DNA from: Macrocystis pyrifera
Taxonomy: Eukaryota > Sar > Phaeophyceae > Laminariales > Laminariaceae
DNA length: 64,000 nucleotides
Direction: 5' to 3'
Assembly: GCA_031763025.1 (NCBI GenBank)
Contig: JASSKH010000021.1
Coordinates: 3,038,001 to 3,102,000, forward strand
Each line of letters begins with the position of its first letter. The first letter of the stretch is position 1. Of the stretch, positions 1 to 12,484 are shown piece after piece. The notes beneath the pieces were generated by a model. The model did not search any database, was not told where the DNA came from, and worked only from the letters and a program-made list of their open reading frames with translations. Made by a program: the position numbers and the translations under genes.

Positions 1-3000
1 GTACTTACTTCTCAGCGACTGAACTTGTGGTCATCGCAGGCTCTCATCGTGCTAGAGGTGGACGTAAGTAAACACTTGTGTATACATATCCATGAAAAGC
101 ACACACATACGACGTATACGATCAGAAGTACTATCAATATATAATGTCATACACTCACTCTCGTATTTGCCTTCTTGTGACACTCGGAGGGAAACCCTAA
201 CGATGAAGCATGTGACGATTACGGCAACGATCACGTGCTGCCCGATTGGGGCATGGCGCCAACTTATGTTCGAGTTGAACAGTTGCAGGAGCCGCACGGC
301 GCGGGCATGACACGATACCCGTACTGCTAGGCGCTCGCCTCGCCGCCCATAAACGGTGTAGTATAACACCATTCATGAGCAATGTTTTGATCGCCTTCTC
401 GCGGTCCAAAAGGCACTCATAAATTATCCCCTTCACGATCCCCGTGGATCTACAACAAACTATCATTTCAGCGACGACTGGGGTGATTATAGTATAAACA
501 GCTACACGAAGCAGCGCTGGACTCCAAGAGAAGGGGTGACGCTTTCAACGTCGGACTCGAATGTGTCGCTCATGTTCAACAGGACATATTTCGGAACAAA
601 CCGTTCAGACCGAACTTGTTGATATTTACCTCATCAAGGTGCGTCATGCACCCGTCGCGTGTTCTCTACGCTGGTTCCTTGATCATGGGACATATATCGC
701 TGACACCCCTGGGTAATGATGAAGGAAATCTAAATTGCTTCTGCAGCCATTCTATTGTTGGTCGGGTCTAAGCAGTATCAGAATAAAAAAAGGTTGAGTT
801 GGAGGATTATATACACCTCCAAATCACAGGCGTCCTGAAGAATATTTGGCTCTGGAGATTTGTAGCAATCAGACTCCACTCTCCGTTGCTCTCTCTTTTA
901 TTATATACAGCCAATGTGTAATATATCACCTGGTCGTCGGGAGGCCAGGGCACCAAAACGTTGGACTTCTGAACGTGCCAAGGTACGGGCTGCGCTTTTG
1001 AACGAAAGCATTTCTCGCCGAGGGATCTCGTCAACAAAACAAACTACCCAACATGCCGTGGAACCGGGTGTTATTTGGCGTGCATTCTTTCTTTGGTAAA
1101 TACCCAGCCGGTGGGACTGCTGTTTGCCGATGTTAGCTTTGTTCATTGTGCTTAATGTCGGTCACTGGGCGACGTATACAACATACAGCCGCGGACCAGG
1201 CGAGAGGTCCCGTAAGCACTCGGTTCTACCCCAACCGCAGCACGTGTCTTTTCAGCGAAACCATGTTCATCGTTCTGCACATAACGATACTGCTGGACAG
1301 GGCAACGTGGTTTGCATTGACTTGGACAAACTCGGACGAAGATCGTCAAGACTGGGTGGGGTTTATCGTGAGTTCATGTTCGGTATCTAAGGCGGAGCAA
1401 AAGCGAGCCACGAATTCGTTTTACGTGGGCGTTTCGCATTGAAGAGTCGAGGAACCTGTACGGTCAACAATGTGCCAGATATGTACATGTATGGTACTCG
1501 GACGCGCTTGGGCGAGGCATGTTTCCACACTCCGACAAGTAGGAGAGTAGAGGAGATGTTCGATGCTGGTGTGCACGGCATGCGAATGTTCGCTCAGACT
1601 ACCAATTTCGAGGTAGGGTTACAATATTATCGGGCTTATGGTTTCGTGCCTCGTTTACGTCATGGTTTAGACAACATTTCCGGACTTTCGGCTGGGACAG
1701 GTCGTGGAGGATTTGCAGCGTATAAACCAAACCCAGAGAGCATATTTTGGACCATTCGCATGAAACGGCTCCCACCCGGCGGCATGAGTTAGATTCTACA
1801 GATCAAGATCGTATTTTACCTGTGAGATCTAGATCATCGACCAAATCGATGATCTATCCGAAGTGAATTATTCAACGTTGGTACAACAGGGAAACCATCG
1901 TTCAAGAGGAGAAGCGTCCCCAAATAGATTCGCACAAGGCTTTGAAACCTCTGTTTACATCCTCCTGCACTATGTAGTAACTGGAAGCGACAGTGCACCT
2001 CCCGCCCCCCCGCGCAACGACAAACGAGGAGCGGTAGAGAGTGCACCTCTCAGTTTTCGAAGTACTACTTACTTGAGGAAATCTATACCTCATCCGAACC
2101 TGACTTCGAGGGAAAACGGAGGGTGTATTCTGAGGAATTTAACCAGGGACTGCCGGTTTAGTATACAGGGTCGGGTAGGTCCTCAGCTGAGGAGCCTGTC
2201 AGTACGGAGGGGTTTCGTTAAACCGTGCCACTCCCCCCGTATCACAGAACGCGTTCAGTACGGAGGAACCCTCGCTCCCCTCACGCACGTAGCTGTTTCG
2301 TAGGAGTGGTTTCGGTCCAATCTCATTGTGCGTGGCCCGGATGTTGAATGTATGGACGGTCTTACTAACGTCCGCGGCATACCAACATTCTCATGGATGT
2401 GATACGTATACAAGACTGAGGTTAGACTGTTTTTATTCTTTGGATATATGTTTTAACTTGTACAGTAATATGCCGAGTGTCAGTGCCCCCCCTCTGAAAG
2501 TTGCGCACCGTATACAGCAGAATGCTACTGTAGCGCGGTCCTGGTACTTTGGGTACCAGTGCAGCTCAAGTCGTGAACGACCAGACCACGTGTATATGAT
2601 TGGTGTACCCTGGTGGCGAGCCTGAGTTCTACACGACAAAAAAAACGCGTTGTTCACTTAAAGCGGAGCTCGACGATTGTTTCTGTTGTATACAGCCAGA
2701 CACCTGAGCGGTTCGCTTCATGCCAAACGCTTTTCTCGAGTGGTCACCTCAGTCACTCCTGGGCAGTGTGCGATTCCACGCTCTCTTACAACGTACACTG
2801 CCAAACTAAAACTCAAGAATATTAACATTCTCCTTTCCTCGCCCACTACTGAGTTGCGAGGATGTGACTGGTGCCCGTCCTTCTCCTTCGTTCAAGATTG
2901 GAATACCCTAGCTCCTGCCGAAAACAGGTATCTCGCGGATGAACCGGGGCACGACTACATGGCATATTACCCTCATTTGTTGGCGTTTCTGAAAATAAAT

Positions 3001-3366
3001 GTAGTTAGAGTAGCGTTTTCGTCACCATCATTCAGCAAATTCCAACACCTTGATGGTTGCATCGACTGATTTTCATCGAGGAGGCGTGTTTGACTAATAT
3101 AGTCTGAATCCCATACGTGTATACATTCACCCGGTACGGAGTTGATAGATAGTCACCACACATAAAGGTGAGAATCTGAGGTTGAACATTCAGTCAAGCC
3201 ATATTTCGCGGCGAGACTACGAGTTCAATAGTCCCACACTTCATCATCCAGAATAGTATACGTTCGACCTGTTATAGTTTTATCGGAAAGTCGGCAGTTA
3301 GGGACCAAATGTGTTTTGTCCTGTCTTTCTTATCTTCAAAACAAATCAGCGAAAAAGACGAACAAC
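1..3366. other. Stretch without a supported gene
   Basis: I see no recognisable protein, RNA gene or splice-consistent exon chain here. The best open frame is on the plus strand, from the ATG at 1,439 to the stop at 1,792 (117 codons, open further upstream). It has no motif I recognise and no matching neighbour exons. A short match to the GCTCC element terminus (CAGCTGAGGAGCCTGTCAG) lies at 2,184-2,202. The rest is unassigned intergenic DNA. Confidence 0.5.
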
Positions 3367-3861
3367 GTCATTTTTATTTCCTGAATAAGGACAATTATCA
3401 AAAAGATACCAAGCAGGAACGGCTATTAAAAGCATTCCTTTTTCAGAAAAAAGGTAAAGGAAACCAGCAAACAATAATGCTAAAAGCAGGAAATAGTAGG
3501 TAAGTCAGGAGACGTACGGTGGGAGTCAAAACAAACCGCAACAATAGCCTCGTCTGTGGCGAACTCATCCCAACAGCCTGTTGTTCAGCTCAGCAATTTC
3601 GCCATGAAATAACTTTATTTCCGAAATCAAGATATTTACCAAAAAAGACAAAAGCAGGAACAGCTACAATTAATAATAGCATTCCTTCTTCAGGAAAAAA
3701 AAGGTAAAGGAAATCAGCAAACAAAAATACCTGAAGCAAGAAAAAACATGTAAGTCAGGAGATGTACCGTAGGAGCAAAAACAAACGGCGACAATAACGC
3801 CCCTGGTCTGCGGCGAATCCATCCCAACAGCCGTTGTTGAGCTCCACAATTTCGTCATGAA
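3367..3861. repeat. Diverged tandem duplication, two units of ~245 bp
   Basis: The unit at about 3,367-3,612 is repeated at about 3,613-3,861. Shared landmarks in the same order are an AT-rich start ending in 'agcaggaac', then 'aaaggtaaaggaaa', 'cagcaaacaa', 'taagtcaggagacgtac', 'cccaacagcc' and 'caatttcg-catgaaa'. The copies differ by many substitutions and small indels, so the duplication is old. Short open frames inside are not conserved between the copies. Confidence 0.8.
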
Positions 3862-5271
3862 AGATCTACCCGCTCTACGATCGTTTTCCGTGGCGCCTTA
3901 AGTCCAAGTATAAATACGCAACGCACAATGCCAAGGTAGTTTCTGAGCTCCTGGCATGAGGGGCTACCGTAGCTCGCTATCTCACCCGAAACGGGACATG
4001 GGAGAAAAATGTACGCGGAACTCTGACGAAGTTTCTATGCACCAGCCCTAAGAGACATATATCGCTGTAAGTAATCCATGTATATTACCAACCGGCGGTT
4101 TCTCATTGAAGAGCTCAATCCACTACCGCCTTGTTGCTCACATCTTAGATAGCAGTGTGCACTTGTCCAACCGGCACCCAGTAAGCCACCGGTAAAGCAT
4201 GCATTGTACATGCCGCCACCACATTTTTTATACTAGGTATGCCATACTCGTACGAACTTCTCACGCTCTCCTCTCTGGTACAAGACCATGTCGCTGGGTC
4301 GACGGTCTCGCCCCAACATGTTTTCTACAGCTACGCAAACATGACGCACTCCAACTCAAATACTTCGTCTATGAATGGTATAAAACTGTCGCAATGCTCA
4401 CAGCTTTCCAAACCTCTCGTTAGTGCATGTGTCCAGGTATATCCTATGCGTACAACTCCGTGCAAACGTGCTCCCGGGTCGAGACAGTCGCGCAGCATGT
4501 CGGCAGCACACGAAGCTTCGTAGGGGCACGTCTCTGTTGATGAGCCATGGGTTTGCTTGAAATACGTACCACTAGTCGACAACAGGCTTTCCACGGCTAT
4601 TACAAATACGTGCACACAAATACGCAAGTGTCCAGCACTCAAACAAAGCAAGCGGGGGGTTCCTCTAACGATTTCGTCATGCCCCCAGAATGGCGCCGCT
4701 GCTCTACACTATATTTCGCCGAATACACCCCCGCCTCAAACATTACCGCCCCTCCGGCGTACGAATCAGTCTCGCAAGCAAAGAAGACTGAGAGGTTACA
4801 GAGAATACAAAGTTCGAGGGCGGCTTAACGGAAAGTAGAGTTGAGCACACTCGTCCTCAAACACGAACTCTACTTCGCCAGGGCTGGGCCGGTATCGCGT
4901 TTTCTTCTTTGAGGGTCGGGACTCCTCTAACTCCGTCACGGCAACACATCCTTCATAACCTCTGGGATGGTAGCTTCTACTTCCGAGAAAATGGTCAGCA
5001 CACCCTGTGTACAAGATGAATCTTGCTAAGCCCAAGCCTAAGGAAATCAGACTACATCGAGCCAATGCTTAGGGTTAAAATCTTTGTCTCGTGCAAAGGT
5101 GTATGATAACTGGCTACGCGAATATACTGGAAAGCTCTGCCGATCTCTCAACCAGAACCAAGCTGCGATGTAATGCATCCATCCAGCCTCAGCGTTGACC
5201 CCCCAAACACGCCATTAACCAGCCATGCTGTGGCGATGGAGCTTGCATGGTGTGTTGCCGACGACGGTTCC
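3862..5271. other. 3' flank of LNR gene A, no supported gene
   Basis: This lies downstream of the stop of LNR gene A (minus strand). Open frames of up to 106 codons occur on both strands (4,239-4,523 plus; 4,331-4,651 minus) but overlap each other and match nothing I recognise. The first few hundred bases below 5,272 probably include the gene A 3' UTR. A GGCTGGTTA motif on the minus strand at 5,210-5,218 resembles GGCTGGTTC just after the gene B stop. Confidence 0.4.
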
Positions 5272-5295
5272 TCAGAGCTTGACCAGGAAGCGCAC
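5272..5295 (-). CDS. LNR gene A exon 5: 24-nt terminal exon
   Basis: After the CTGCAG acceptor the minus strand reads GTG CGC TTC CTG GTC AAG CTC TGA (VRFLVKL, stop). It is in phase with exon 4 and completes the last strand of the F5/8C-like fold (FLE-VRFLV). The assignment rests on the identical arrangement in gene B, where a CTGCAG acceptor and eight codons give VRFLVEP and a stop. Confidence 0.8.
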   Translation of the reverse strand: MRFLVKL

Positions 5296-8200
5296 CTGCA
5301 GGGCGAATTAGCATAGGAATGATGTTTGCGCATGCATACCACTGCATTCGTGCACTGAAAGGCACCGCTTACTACACATCCCAGCAAATGATCGATCCAT
5401 TGATGCAAGCAATAGCCCTAGAAGAGATAAGAGGTTTGCTTTAGTCGGGGCCTCGCCAGCATCAATTAACCCCGGGCATGCATAAAGCATCTGTTGCATA
5501 TCCGTGTCTCAACTGACCTATGATTCTCTCTGCAGGATCAACTAAACACAATGCAGAGGGAAAGCGTGTTTGCCTGTCCGCATCGAACGCGGAAACAATG
5601 CGTGGTGATGAGTTGTTCACCGTGTGTCACGCATGATACCACACCCCTCGGGGACCAGTATCCACGCTGATATTCGCAACACCGGGAGGAAGGATACCAA
5701 AAGTTAAAGATCTAGATGACCAGGCTGGTGATCTACGGTAGCTCACCTTGGCGGGAAAAAGGCGGTGAATTCTACAGCATCTATAACACGTTGCCTGGGA
5801 GGGATCTGTACTACGCAGAAGCTGCGCGAACCCTCTCACAGCGGCAGGTGAGGAACAGGACTATTTGCCGTAGATATATTACGGAGCACCATATTAAGTA
5901 GGACCTATGGTACACACGAAACCGAATATATTTCGCTCTTTTTTACTAACAGTATTTGGTGCTATTTACTATCGTCCCCCGTAAACGTATATCCTACGGT
6001 AGGTATGAAAAGTTTGGGCTTAAACGTGACACCGGTTGCCGTGCCACGGCTCGCCGCATACCTCAAGAAAACTCAGCCATTCGCCTGCTTCGAGCCCAAC
6101 CGACTCGATTCTCAGGGTGTGGGCCTTCTCCGCCTCGATGCGGAATGAGTTGAAGGTTGGCCCCGGGTATGAGTCGCAATCGACACCCTCCTCGTCGTTG
6201 ATCGTGACCTGAAACAACCACAGTTAAAGGGAAAGATATGAACCATCTTGGACTTCAGACGCGAAAATAGATAATACAATTCGACAAGTTGCAGCAACAG
6301 CGACCGTAAACGTGATTGGGGGACGGTTTCAAACGGGTTCCGCGTGAGAATGCAAGGAATCATCCGGCACAGGTGCATCGTGATCTTAGCGGCGCTGCTG
6401 GGCACTCGCCCTGCTGGAAGACGATTGATAACGCCAGAGCTAAACTTGTTATGACCACTACCTCTGAGCCCAAGAGTGTTACGTTAGCGTTGATCCCTTT
6501 GTCATTGGAGGCAAAAAAGGGTGACGACTATAACATCCGCTGAACGGTTAGGCTTGGGATAGGGGAGGAAGGACCAGGTTGTGGGAAATAACATGTCAGA
6601 AAGAGGTGCACGCCACGGGTCGCCCGACGATTCGGCTTGTCAAGCATACAGCTGCGCGCGCACACCGGCCGTTCAATGCTGGTGGTCGACACCACAAAAC
6701 TTACCAGTTTCGTTTGGTAGATATCTTTGGGTCCCAGAACCGTCAACATCCAAAGGGTTGACGCGTTTGGGACAACAGACAGAAAAAGGCCTAGTCCTGA
6801 AACAATGTGACTGTCACGGCATCGACAACCAAAGAGGCCGTCCCGACTGCTGGGGTAAGAGTGATGTGTCCGGACTACGATGAGGCCGAATCTTGTGCAA
6901 TTTTTTTGAGTGATTGAAAAAAGCACGGAATCGGATTTTCCACCGTCAAGCAGCCACACCAGATCGGTGCGCCATGTGCCGTCTCACCGTGTTTTTGGTT
7001 TTATTCCACCACGGAATTAAAAAAAACAGAACAGAACCGAGCTTTTGAACTCCACGTGGACCACGACACGAACGAGCCATTCACGCCGGGTTGGGCGATC
7101 AACCTTCACCACCGGCTCCTTGCTGGTCTAGCTGCGGAAGGGGTTTGATAGTCGCTGGACCAGCAAGGATCTCTCGCTCTCGCGGAGCATGAGCTGCTTA
7201 CGGCCGCCGTAGTAAAAAAGAAAAACATTAGATTGTTTTGATACTGCTGTAGTCTCGTGCTATTCGTCTCCAAAGTTGTTTTGCCTAGAGCAGCTGCAGT
7301 TGGGCGGCCGCAAAGGACGCGATGGTGGCCAAGGTATTCATGCCCTCTCTCTCCGTGGTGGTCGATGCACAAGTGTTAGAGCCCAGCTGTGTACAAGCGC
7401 GATTAAGCATGTGGCGTCGTGACCGCAGTCTATAACCTATACAAGATTGTATATTGCCTTCGAGGTCTTTTGCAAAAGCAAATTTAATCACTTTCAGAGT
7501 TGATCAGAAAAGGCTGTAAAAAAAAACATCATTTCATCGAATTTCGTGGGTGATAAAATCTCGGAGGAACATTTTTTCGACCAAACAGGCCTCCTAAGAC
7601 GTGATTTTGAAACAATCTGATCAGAAACGGGACCCGATACCCGGAAGCCCCCGTAACCAGTCATATAATCGCCTCAAACAAAATTGCATAAGATCCAGAC
7701 AGGGGATCGCAATGTATACATCCAGTACATAGTATCGGTAAAGATGGGTTACATTTATGAAACATTGGCTTGAGTTGACAAAATTATGTATACGCATGTA
7801 ACTTGTTGCGAATATCGGACGATAACTGACGCTGCTTGATACCCGCGCAGGCTGGTGGTGCTTGTACTGTTGCACGCTCTTCTTCGGAAATATTGCACTC
7901 GTAAGTCGTTTCCGGTGGCTGTCGTCTGATCCACAAAAGGTGGAAATAGATGCATTCACGATAAGACCATGATCTCGTTTATATCAAGGGCGACCGTCGT
8001 TGCGCGATGCTGGGGGCTTTGCGCGCACCTTCTACATAACACAAGCTATACGGCAGAACCATCTTCAACGACGGTGCTATTCTAGTAGTAGCGATTGTTT
8101 CGCCGTATGTCATTATGCAAAATTCTACAGGAAACGGGAGGTACGACGTAAACAAAGCTATGTGCAAGATACGAAACCGACAGCTACGATATTCATGGGG

Positions 8201-11200
8201 GCATGTCTTGCGTCGGTTCCACCGGGAATGATGGAACGCACATTCTACGTTCGACTCGACCTACATTAAGGTTGGCACATTTTTAGCCAAACGTTGCTTC
8301 TCTGACGGGCCATTTTCTCGACTCAAAACCACCCAACGACGTATTTGTCCACGCGACACATCGCTACCGACTTGCAGGTCCAGGGATTTCCCACCGAGTT
8401 CACCCCTTTCGAATCGCTAGACAGCAACCAAACCAGCGACATATGTTGTATGTTCAGCTGGCTACGAGCAGGATGGCTGCCAGGAAGTGCTATCCCTTAT
8501 CTTCGACAACAACTTGTGTCATCCCCAAAACAACCAATGATGAAGGGGCCGTGCCTGTGGTCGTCATTTGGTGTCGACATTGCGTTTCCGTATGTATTCC
8601 TGACAGGGTTAGGCCTACAAGGTCTCCTACGGCAAGCGTTTGGGCGAAATGGTCTAGAGCTCTCCACGTGAGGAACCGCATGAAAAAACAGGTGCACACC
8701 TGCCGTAGCATGCCTTTAGTCCCGGGTGCTTATTATGGTCTTGAGAACAAACTCGCTTCTACGCAGAGCTCATGGGGTGTGCACGAAGCTGGAGGAAAAC
8801 TGTGGGGTACAGACGTGGCAGAGTGAATCAATCGGCTCGGGAAGATCTGCGGGTTTTTGACCCAAATGTTTCTCATGGACGGGGTGAAATGGGCTGAACA
8901 AGAAGGCTACTCCTATCTCAGGGGATTCTATGTGTTCGCCAATGTCTTTCGTTAGATGCACTTACTACTGGTGGCGTGCTGCGGTACCCGCTTTTGCTTA
9001 GACTCCAAACTTGACGAACTCGATATTTCCCCCAAAACAATAAAAGTTCGAGAGAAAAAAACGGACTCTCAACCTCAGCCTGTCGCAGGTATTGTTAATC
9101 AAAATGTGAAATTAACGATATTGGGGGGGTCATCACATGGGGAGCCCCGTGTCAGCCAGAAAAACAAATCGTTAAAACAATATACCTCTGTCCCAGCCCG
9201 CGCCCCCCGCAGCCTACGGAGTTGGGTATATCTGGCTGACGGTAAGCTAACATGTCGTCAAAATGTGATTATTTGATAAGGTACAGGGCTGATGTAAATA
9301 GGGAGTCTCAGAACGTTTTACACGTCCTACACATCGCGATCTAAACCGTCCAGAAACTATCCTGCGGCGCGAATCCAACTCGGGACGTCCGTGCTACGGT
9401 AGATCATGCAGGCGGCACTGCTGCTCCAAACCGTCAACACCAACTACATCATCCATATCAAGAGTACATATTCCCTGAAAGACCTCAAGGGTCTCTGTTT
9501 CAGAACTACCTGTTTTTTTAGTAACCTTAGTTTACAAATATTTTTTCCAATGGCGACAAAAGAAGATGATAGTTTTGAAACAGAGACCGCCGTAGATAAC
9601 GGAGCAGAGATCGACGACCTGCCCGATATGTGTGAGGTGTTTTGACGACGCCCGTCTCTTAGCATATGCCTTACCTTAACCGTGCGCGAGCGTTGGTCTC
9701 CCTTGTAGAACGCCACCTCTACTCGTTTAAGGTCCTGCGGATCTTCAAACGTGAATTCTATCGCGCACGGCCTTCCGTGGGGGACAAGCTTTGACTTGCA
9801 GGACCACCTCGACTCTGCCGCGACAGCCGTGATGCCGTCACGGGTAAGCTCCGGCACACACCCGTGTTCCTTGCAACCGTGCTGACCGCTCTGTTTTCCA
9901 GGTCGCGCGTCGTAGGCATTGGCGGACACGCGCACGGTAGTCTTGGTACCAGCCTCGACAAAGCCGTTGACGCACGGTGATGCCGGGTCGACGCAGTCGA
10001 AGCCGTTAGTTTCGCCGCAGATGTAGCCCGCGGTACTGACACAGGTGCATTCGCAGCAATCTCCGCCGTCGTAACCTAGCGATTGGTCGCCAATTGTGGA
10101 AAGATGGAGGTCATTCAGTGCAGGCGTACATCGCCGTAAGCCGCTATTGTTATAGGCTTGGACATCATAACCGAACGACATCGAGTTTGACAAACGACAT
10201 AGTATATTGGATCTAGAGGTCGCACGCACATTCCTACGAAACGGCACTCAGCGGGCTTCCGGTGGGGCAAGGTTGCAGACATTGCCCCGGTAAGTATACC
10301 CTACCATCGCAGCGAAACTCAAACAAAATCCCCCAAGTGTTACCCACGAGGCACGAAACGGCCGGAAGGGCGTCCGAGCCGCAAAGATTAGAGTGCTCGC
10401 CCATGCTACGGCGGTGGGTAGAGCGACGCGTGCAATGTCTTGGGGCTCCTGCCTGAGGAGCACCTAACCCAAAACGCCTGACGAGCCGTCGCATCGATCC
10501 CACGGTCTACCGTAGGCTTTGTTGCCGAATCGACGCCAAACACCTGGAGTTCCTCAGTGCCCTCGAAGAGCCCCATTAGACGGATAAACTAAAAATCGCC
10601 TAAAGACTGCATTCCCTATCATAGGAACGCGTTATTTTTGGCGGATAACGGAATACAACGCACCGCATCCTTCGTTATTGTTGACGCCGTCGCAATCGCC
10701 GTCCGCCCAAAATTCCCCTATACAGTACGTTGCGGGGATCGACAGGGTGGTGGCATCGTCGTCGTCGACGCACGCAGCAGCGGGGTCGAGGCAAAAGTAG
10801 CCCCCGTTTTCCCCACAAGTGTAGTGAGAGGTGCTGACGCAGGTGCACTCGCAGCAATCGCCGCCATCGTACCCTGTTGACACCAACCAGATCAAAATCA
10901 AATGTTGTGGACGGTTAGGGGACCCAACAAGGTAGTCGTTTTTTTCAGTACCTGTCCGAAGTGGACCTTTGTTATCGATTGTTTGTACGTATGCGAGGGA
11001 GCGTGTGCGTACGCGTGGATGGCGGTTCTGCAATGACGCTTTGTTGAAAGACGACCGGTTCCTTTGTTGCCAGATACACAAGACGTCGGGCTATATCGTG
11101 CGTCATGTCCCTGGAGAACCGCATGTCAGCATAGCATCAGCCTTTGGTCGGGCCATAAAGCCCGAGCCGTTTTTCAGTACCTGTCCGAAGTGGACCTTTG

Positions 11201-12484
11201 TTATCGATTGTTTGTACGTATGCGAGGGAGCATGTGCGTACGTGTGGAAGGCGTTCTGCAATGACGCTTTGTTGAAAGACGACCGTTCCTTTGTTACCAG
11301 ATACACAAGACGTCGGGCTATATCGTGCGTCATGTCCCTGGAGAACCGCATGTCAGCATAGCATCAGCCTTTGGTCGGGCCATGAAGCCCGAGCTGAACG
11401 GGCATGGGGGTGTGTCCGACCTGCACTGTAAGGAGTTACAAAGTTCACACACTTATAGATTGGTGATAGTCTCCTGTTGCTGTCCATCCTTTCTTTGTAC
11501 TGCTGTGAATGCTTGCTTGGATCGCACAACAGCAGTCGTTGGTGATGCGTGGCATACAAGAGCCCCAACAGGGTTTTCGTAGCGCTGATGGGTGAGCAGA
11601 GATGCGGAGAGTGCTGGGCCGCGGCGAAGGTGTGTGGTGTCAGAATCGCCCAAACACGGGTCAGCAATGCATGCCCGACCGCTCAGGATAACGAGGAAAT
11701 GGCGCGGTCGCGCGTAGTTGTGACGGTGCAGAAACCGAACGGCGGCATTTCCTGAGACCGGTAGCCCGAACAATGCCTTCAAGGCCTGGCGCCTCACGTC
11801 CTGAGCTCTTCACATGACGATCACGATATGTCACCCCAAACACGACTTTGAACAAAGTTTTCAATCAACCCCACCAAGATTATTCGATGTGCTACTACTA
11901 CAATCAACATACTACACTATGATGGTAATAGTCGGCAGTTTCTCACAGGACGAGCGCAACCGATTAGCAAATAGTGAGTTGAAAAATGCAAACCTTTCAG
12001 TGGCATGAGTATGGTGTATCCCAGGGTCAGCGTACCACGTTTCGTTAAATATGGTGATCACATCCTGTAGACGACACGATCGCAAATCAAACCCCAATTC
12101 TAGAAATAGCTCTACTCAAAAGACAGTCCTTCTAACCAAGGCCAATTGCTCTGGTCCTCTTGTCTCGTACAATGTGCGCCTTTGGAGTTCGACGGCCTGA
12201 TGGGCAGGACCTAATTGACCTATGGCAACACCTCCTCGTCGGATGGTGAGTAATATAACGAGGAAGCTTCGTTCGAGGGCGCGGGACTTACCGCACTCAT
12301 CGGTGTCATTTCCGAGGTCGCAGTCCCCGTCCCCGAACAAGCGAGGATTGCAACCCATCGACGAGCCATCGTCGGTAATCGTCGCACCAACAACACGACG
12401 AACATCGTGGCCAGTGCCCGCCACCAGTATCAGTGCGAAGCTCAACACCGCAAGCCCAACGGAGCCGGGACGTTGGGACAACAT
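5272..12484 (-). CDS. LNR gene A: secreted LNR / F5/8C-like protein, five exons
   Basis: Exons on the minus strand are 12,484-12,292, 10,873-10,664, 10,075-9,675, 6,208-6,062 and 5,295-5,272. They sum to 975 nt, 324 residues plus stop. Donors are GTAAGT, GTGCGT, GTAAGG and GTATGC; acceptors end CAG or TAG; intron phases are 1,1,0,0. The product starts with a signal peptide (hydrophobic core about residues 10-24). Two LNR modules follow (C...GDGDCD...N...CG then YDGGDC), each continuing into a CECTC module with C-x-DP-x-x-x-C-V. From about residue 175 comes a domain resembling F5/8 type C (discoidin) folds: SANAYDARPG, CAIEFTF, VEVAFYKGDQRS, and a final EW-S-LEV strand. LNRs bind calcium and F5/8C domains often bind glycans, so an extracellular wall or adhesion role is inferred. 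No frame break is needed. No promoter was recognised. Confidence 0.86.
5893..5984. mobile_element. Truncated palindromic MITE copy in gene A intron 4
   Basis: The core and one terminus of the CTATTACGGGGG-type MITE are recognisable (GGACCTATGGTACACA, TTTTACTAACA, then a degraded terminal CCCCCGTAAA). The left terminus is missing. It lies in the intron between exons 4 and 5 of LNR gene A. Confidence 0.65.
6062..6208 (-). CDS. LNR gene A exon 4: middle of F5/8C-like domain
   Basis: This 147-nt, phase 0-0 exon lies between TTTCAG and GTATGC. It encodes VTINDEEG...SY-GPTFNSF, AEKAHTLRIESVGL and EWLSFLE. It aligns with gene B exon 5 through shared SY, FN, T-L/V and EW-x-x-LE positions. A 3,466-bp intron separates it from exon 3. 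It joins in frame to VEVAFYKGDQRSRTVK upstream. Confidence 0.82.
9675..10075 (-). CDS. LNR gene A exon 3: last LNR half and start of F5/8C-like domain
   Basis: This 401-nt exon has a TAG acceptor (phase 1) and a GTAAGG donor (phase 0). It opens with YDGGDCCECTCVST and C-VDPASPCVNGFVEAGTK-TT, then enters the F5/8C-like fold: ANAYDARPG, a Cys pair, LTRDG, RWSC, CAIEFTFEDPQD and VEVAFYKGDQRS. The exon has exactly the same length in gene B. B has an NLTRDG glycosylation sequon where A has ELTRDG. Confidence 0.88.
10664..10873 (-). CDS. LNR gene A exon 2: symmetric 1-1 Cys module
   Basis: This 210-nt exon sits between a CAG acceptor and a GTGCGT donor, both phase 1. It encodes the second half of LNR1 (YDGGDCCECTC), a Cys-rich module ending DPAAACVDDDDATT, and the first half of LNR2 (DGDCDGVNNNEGCG). 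Its length equals that of gene B exon 2 once one missing base there is allowed for. Confidence 0.88.
10940..11394. repeat. Near-identical tandem duplication, period 229 bp
   Basis: Two copies start at about 10,940 and 11,169 (CAGTACCTGTCCGAAGTGG at 10,946 and 11,175). They differ at only a few positions, including one-base changes in short G/C runs. Both lie inside intron 1 of LNR gene A. A recent duplication or an assembly duplication would explain the low divergence. Confidence 0.9.
12292..12484 (-). CDS. LNR gene A exon 1: signal peptide and first half of LNR1
   Basis: The ATG at 12,484 begins MLSQR followed by a hydrophobic run (GLAVLSFALILVAG). This fits a cleavable signal peptide ending near residues 26-34. 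The mature part has GC-x-x-R-x-x-GDGDCDL-x-ND, the first half of an LNR. The exon ends GAGTGC-G before GTAAGT (phase 1). The start is chosen because it directly precedes the hydrophobic core and because gene B begins the same way (M-x-SQR). Confidence 0.85.
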
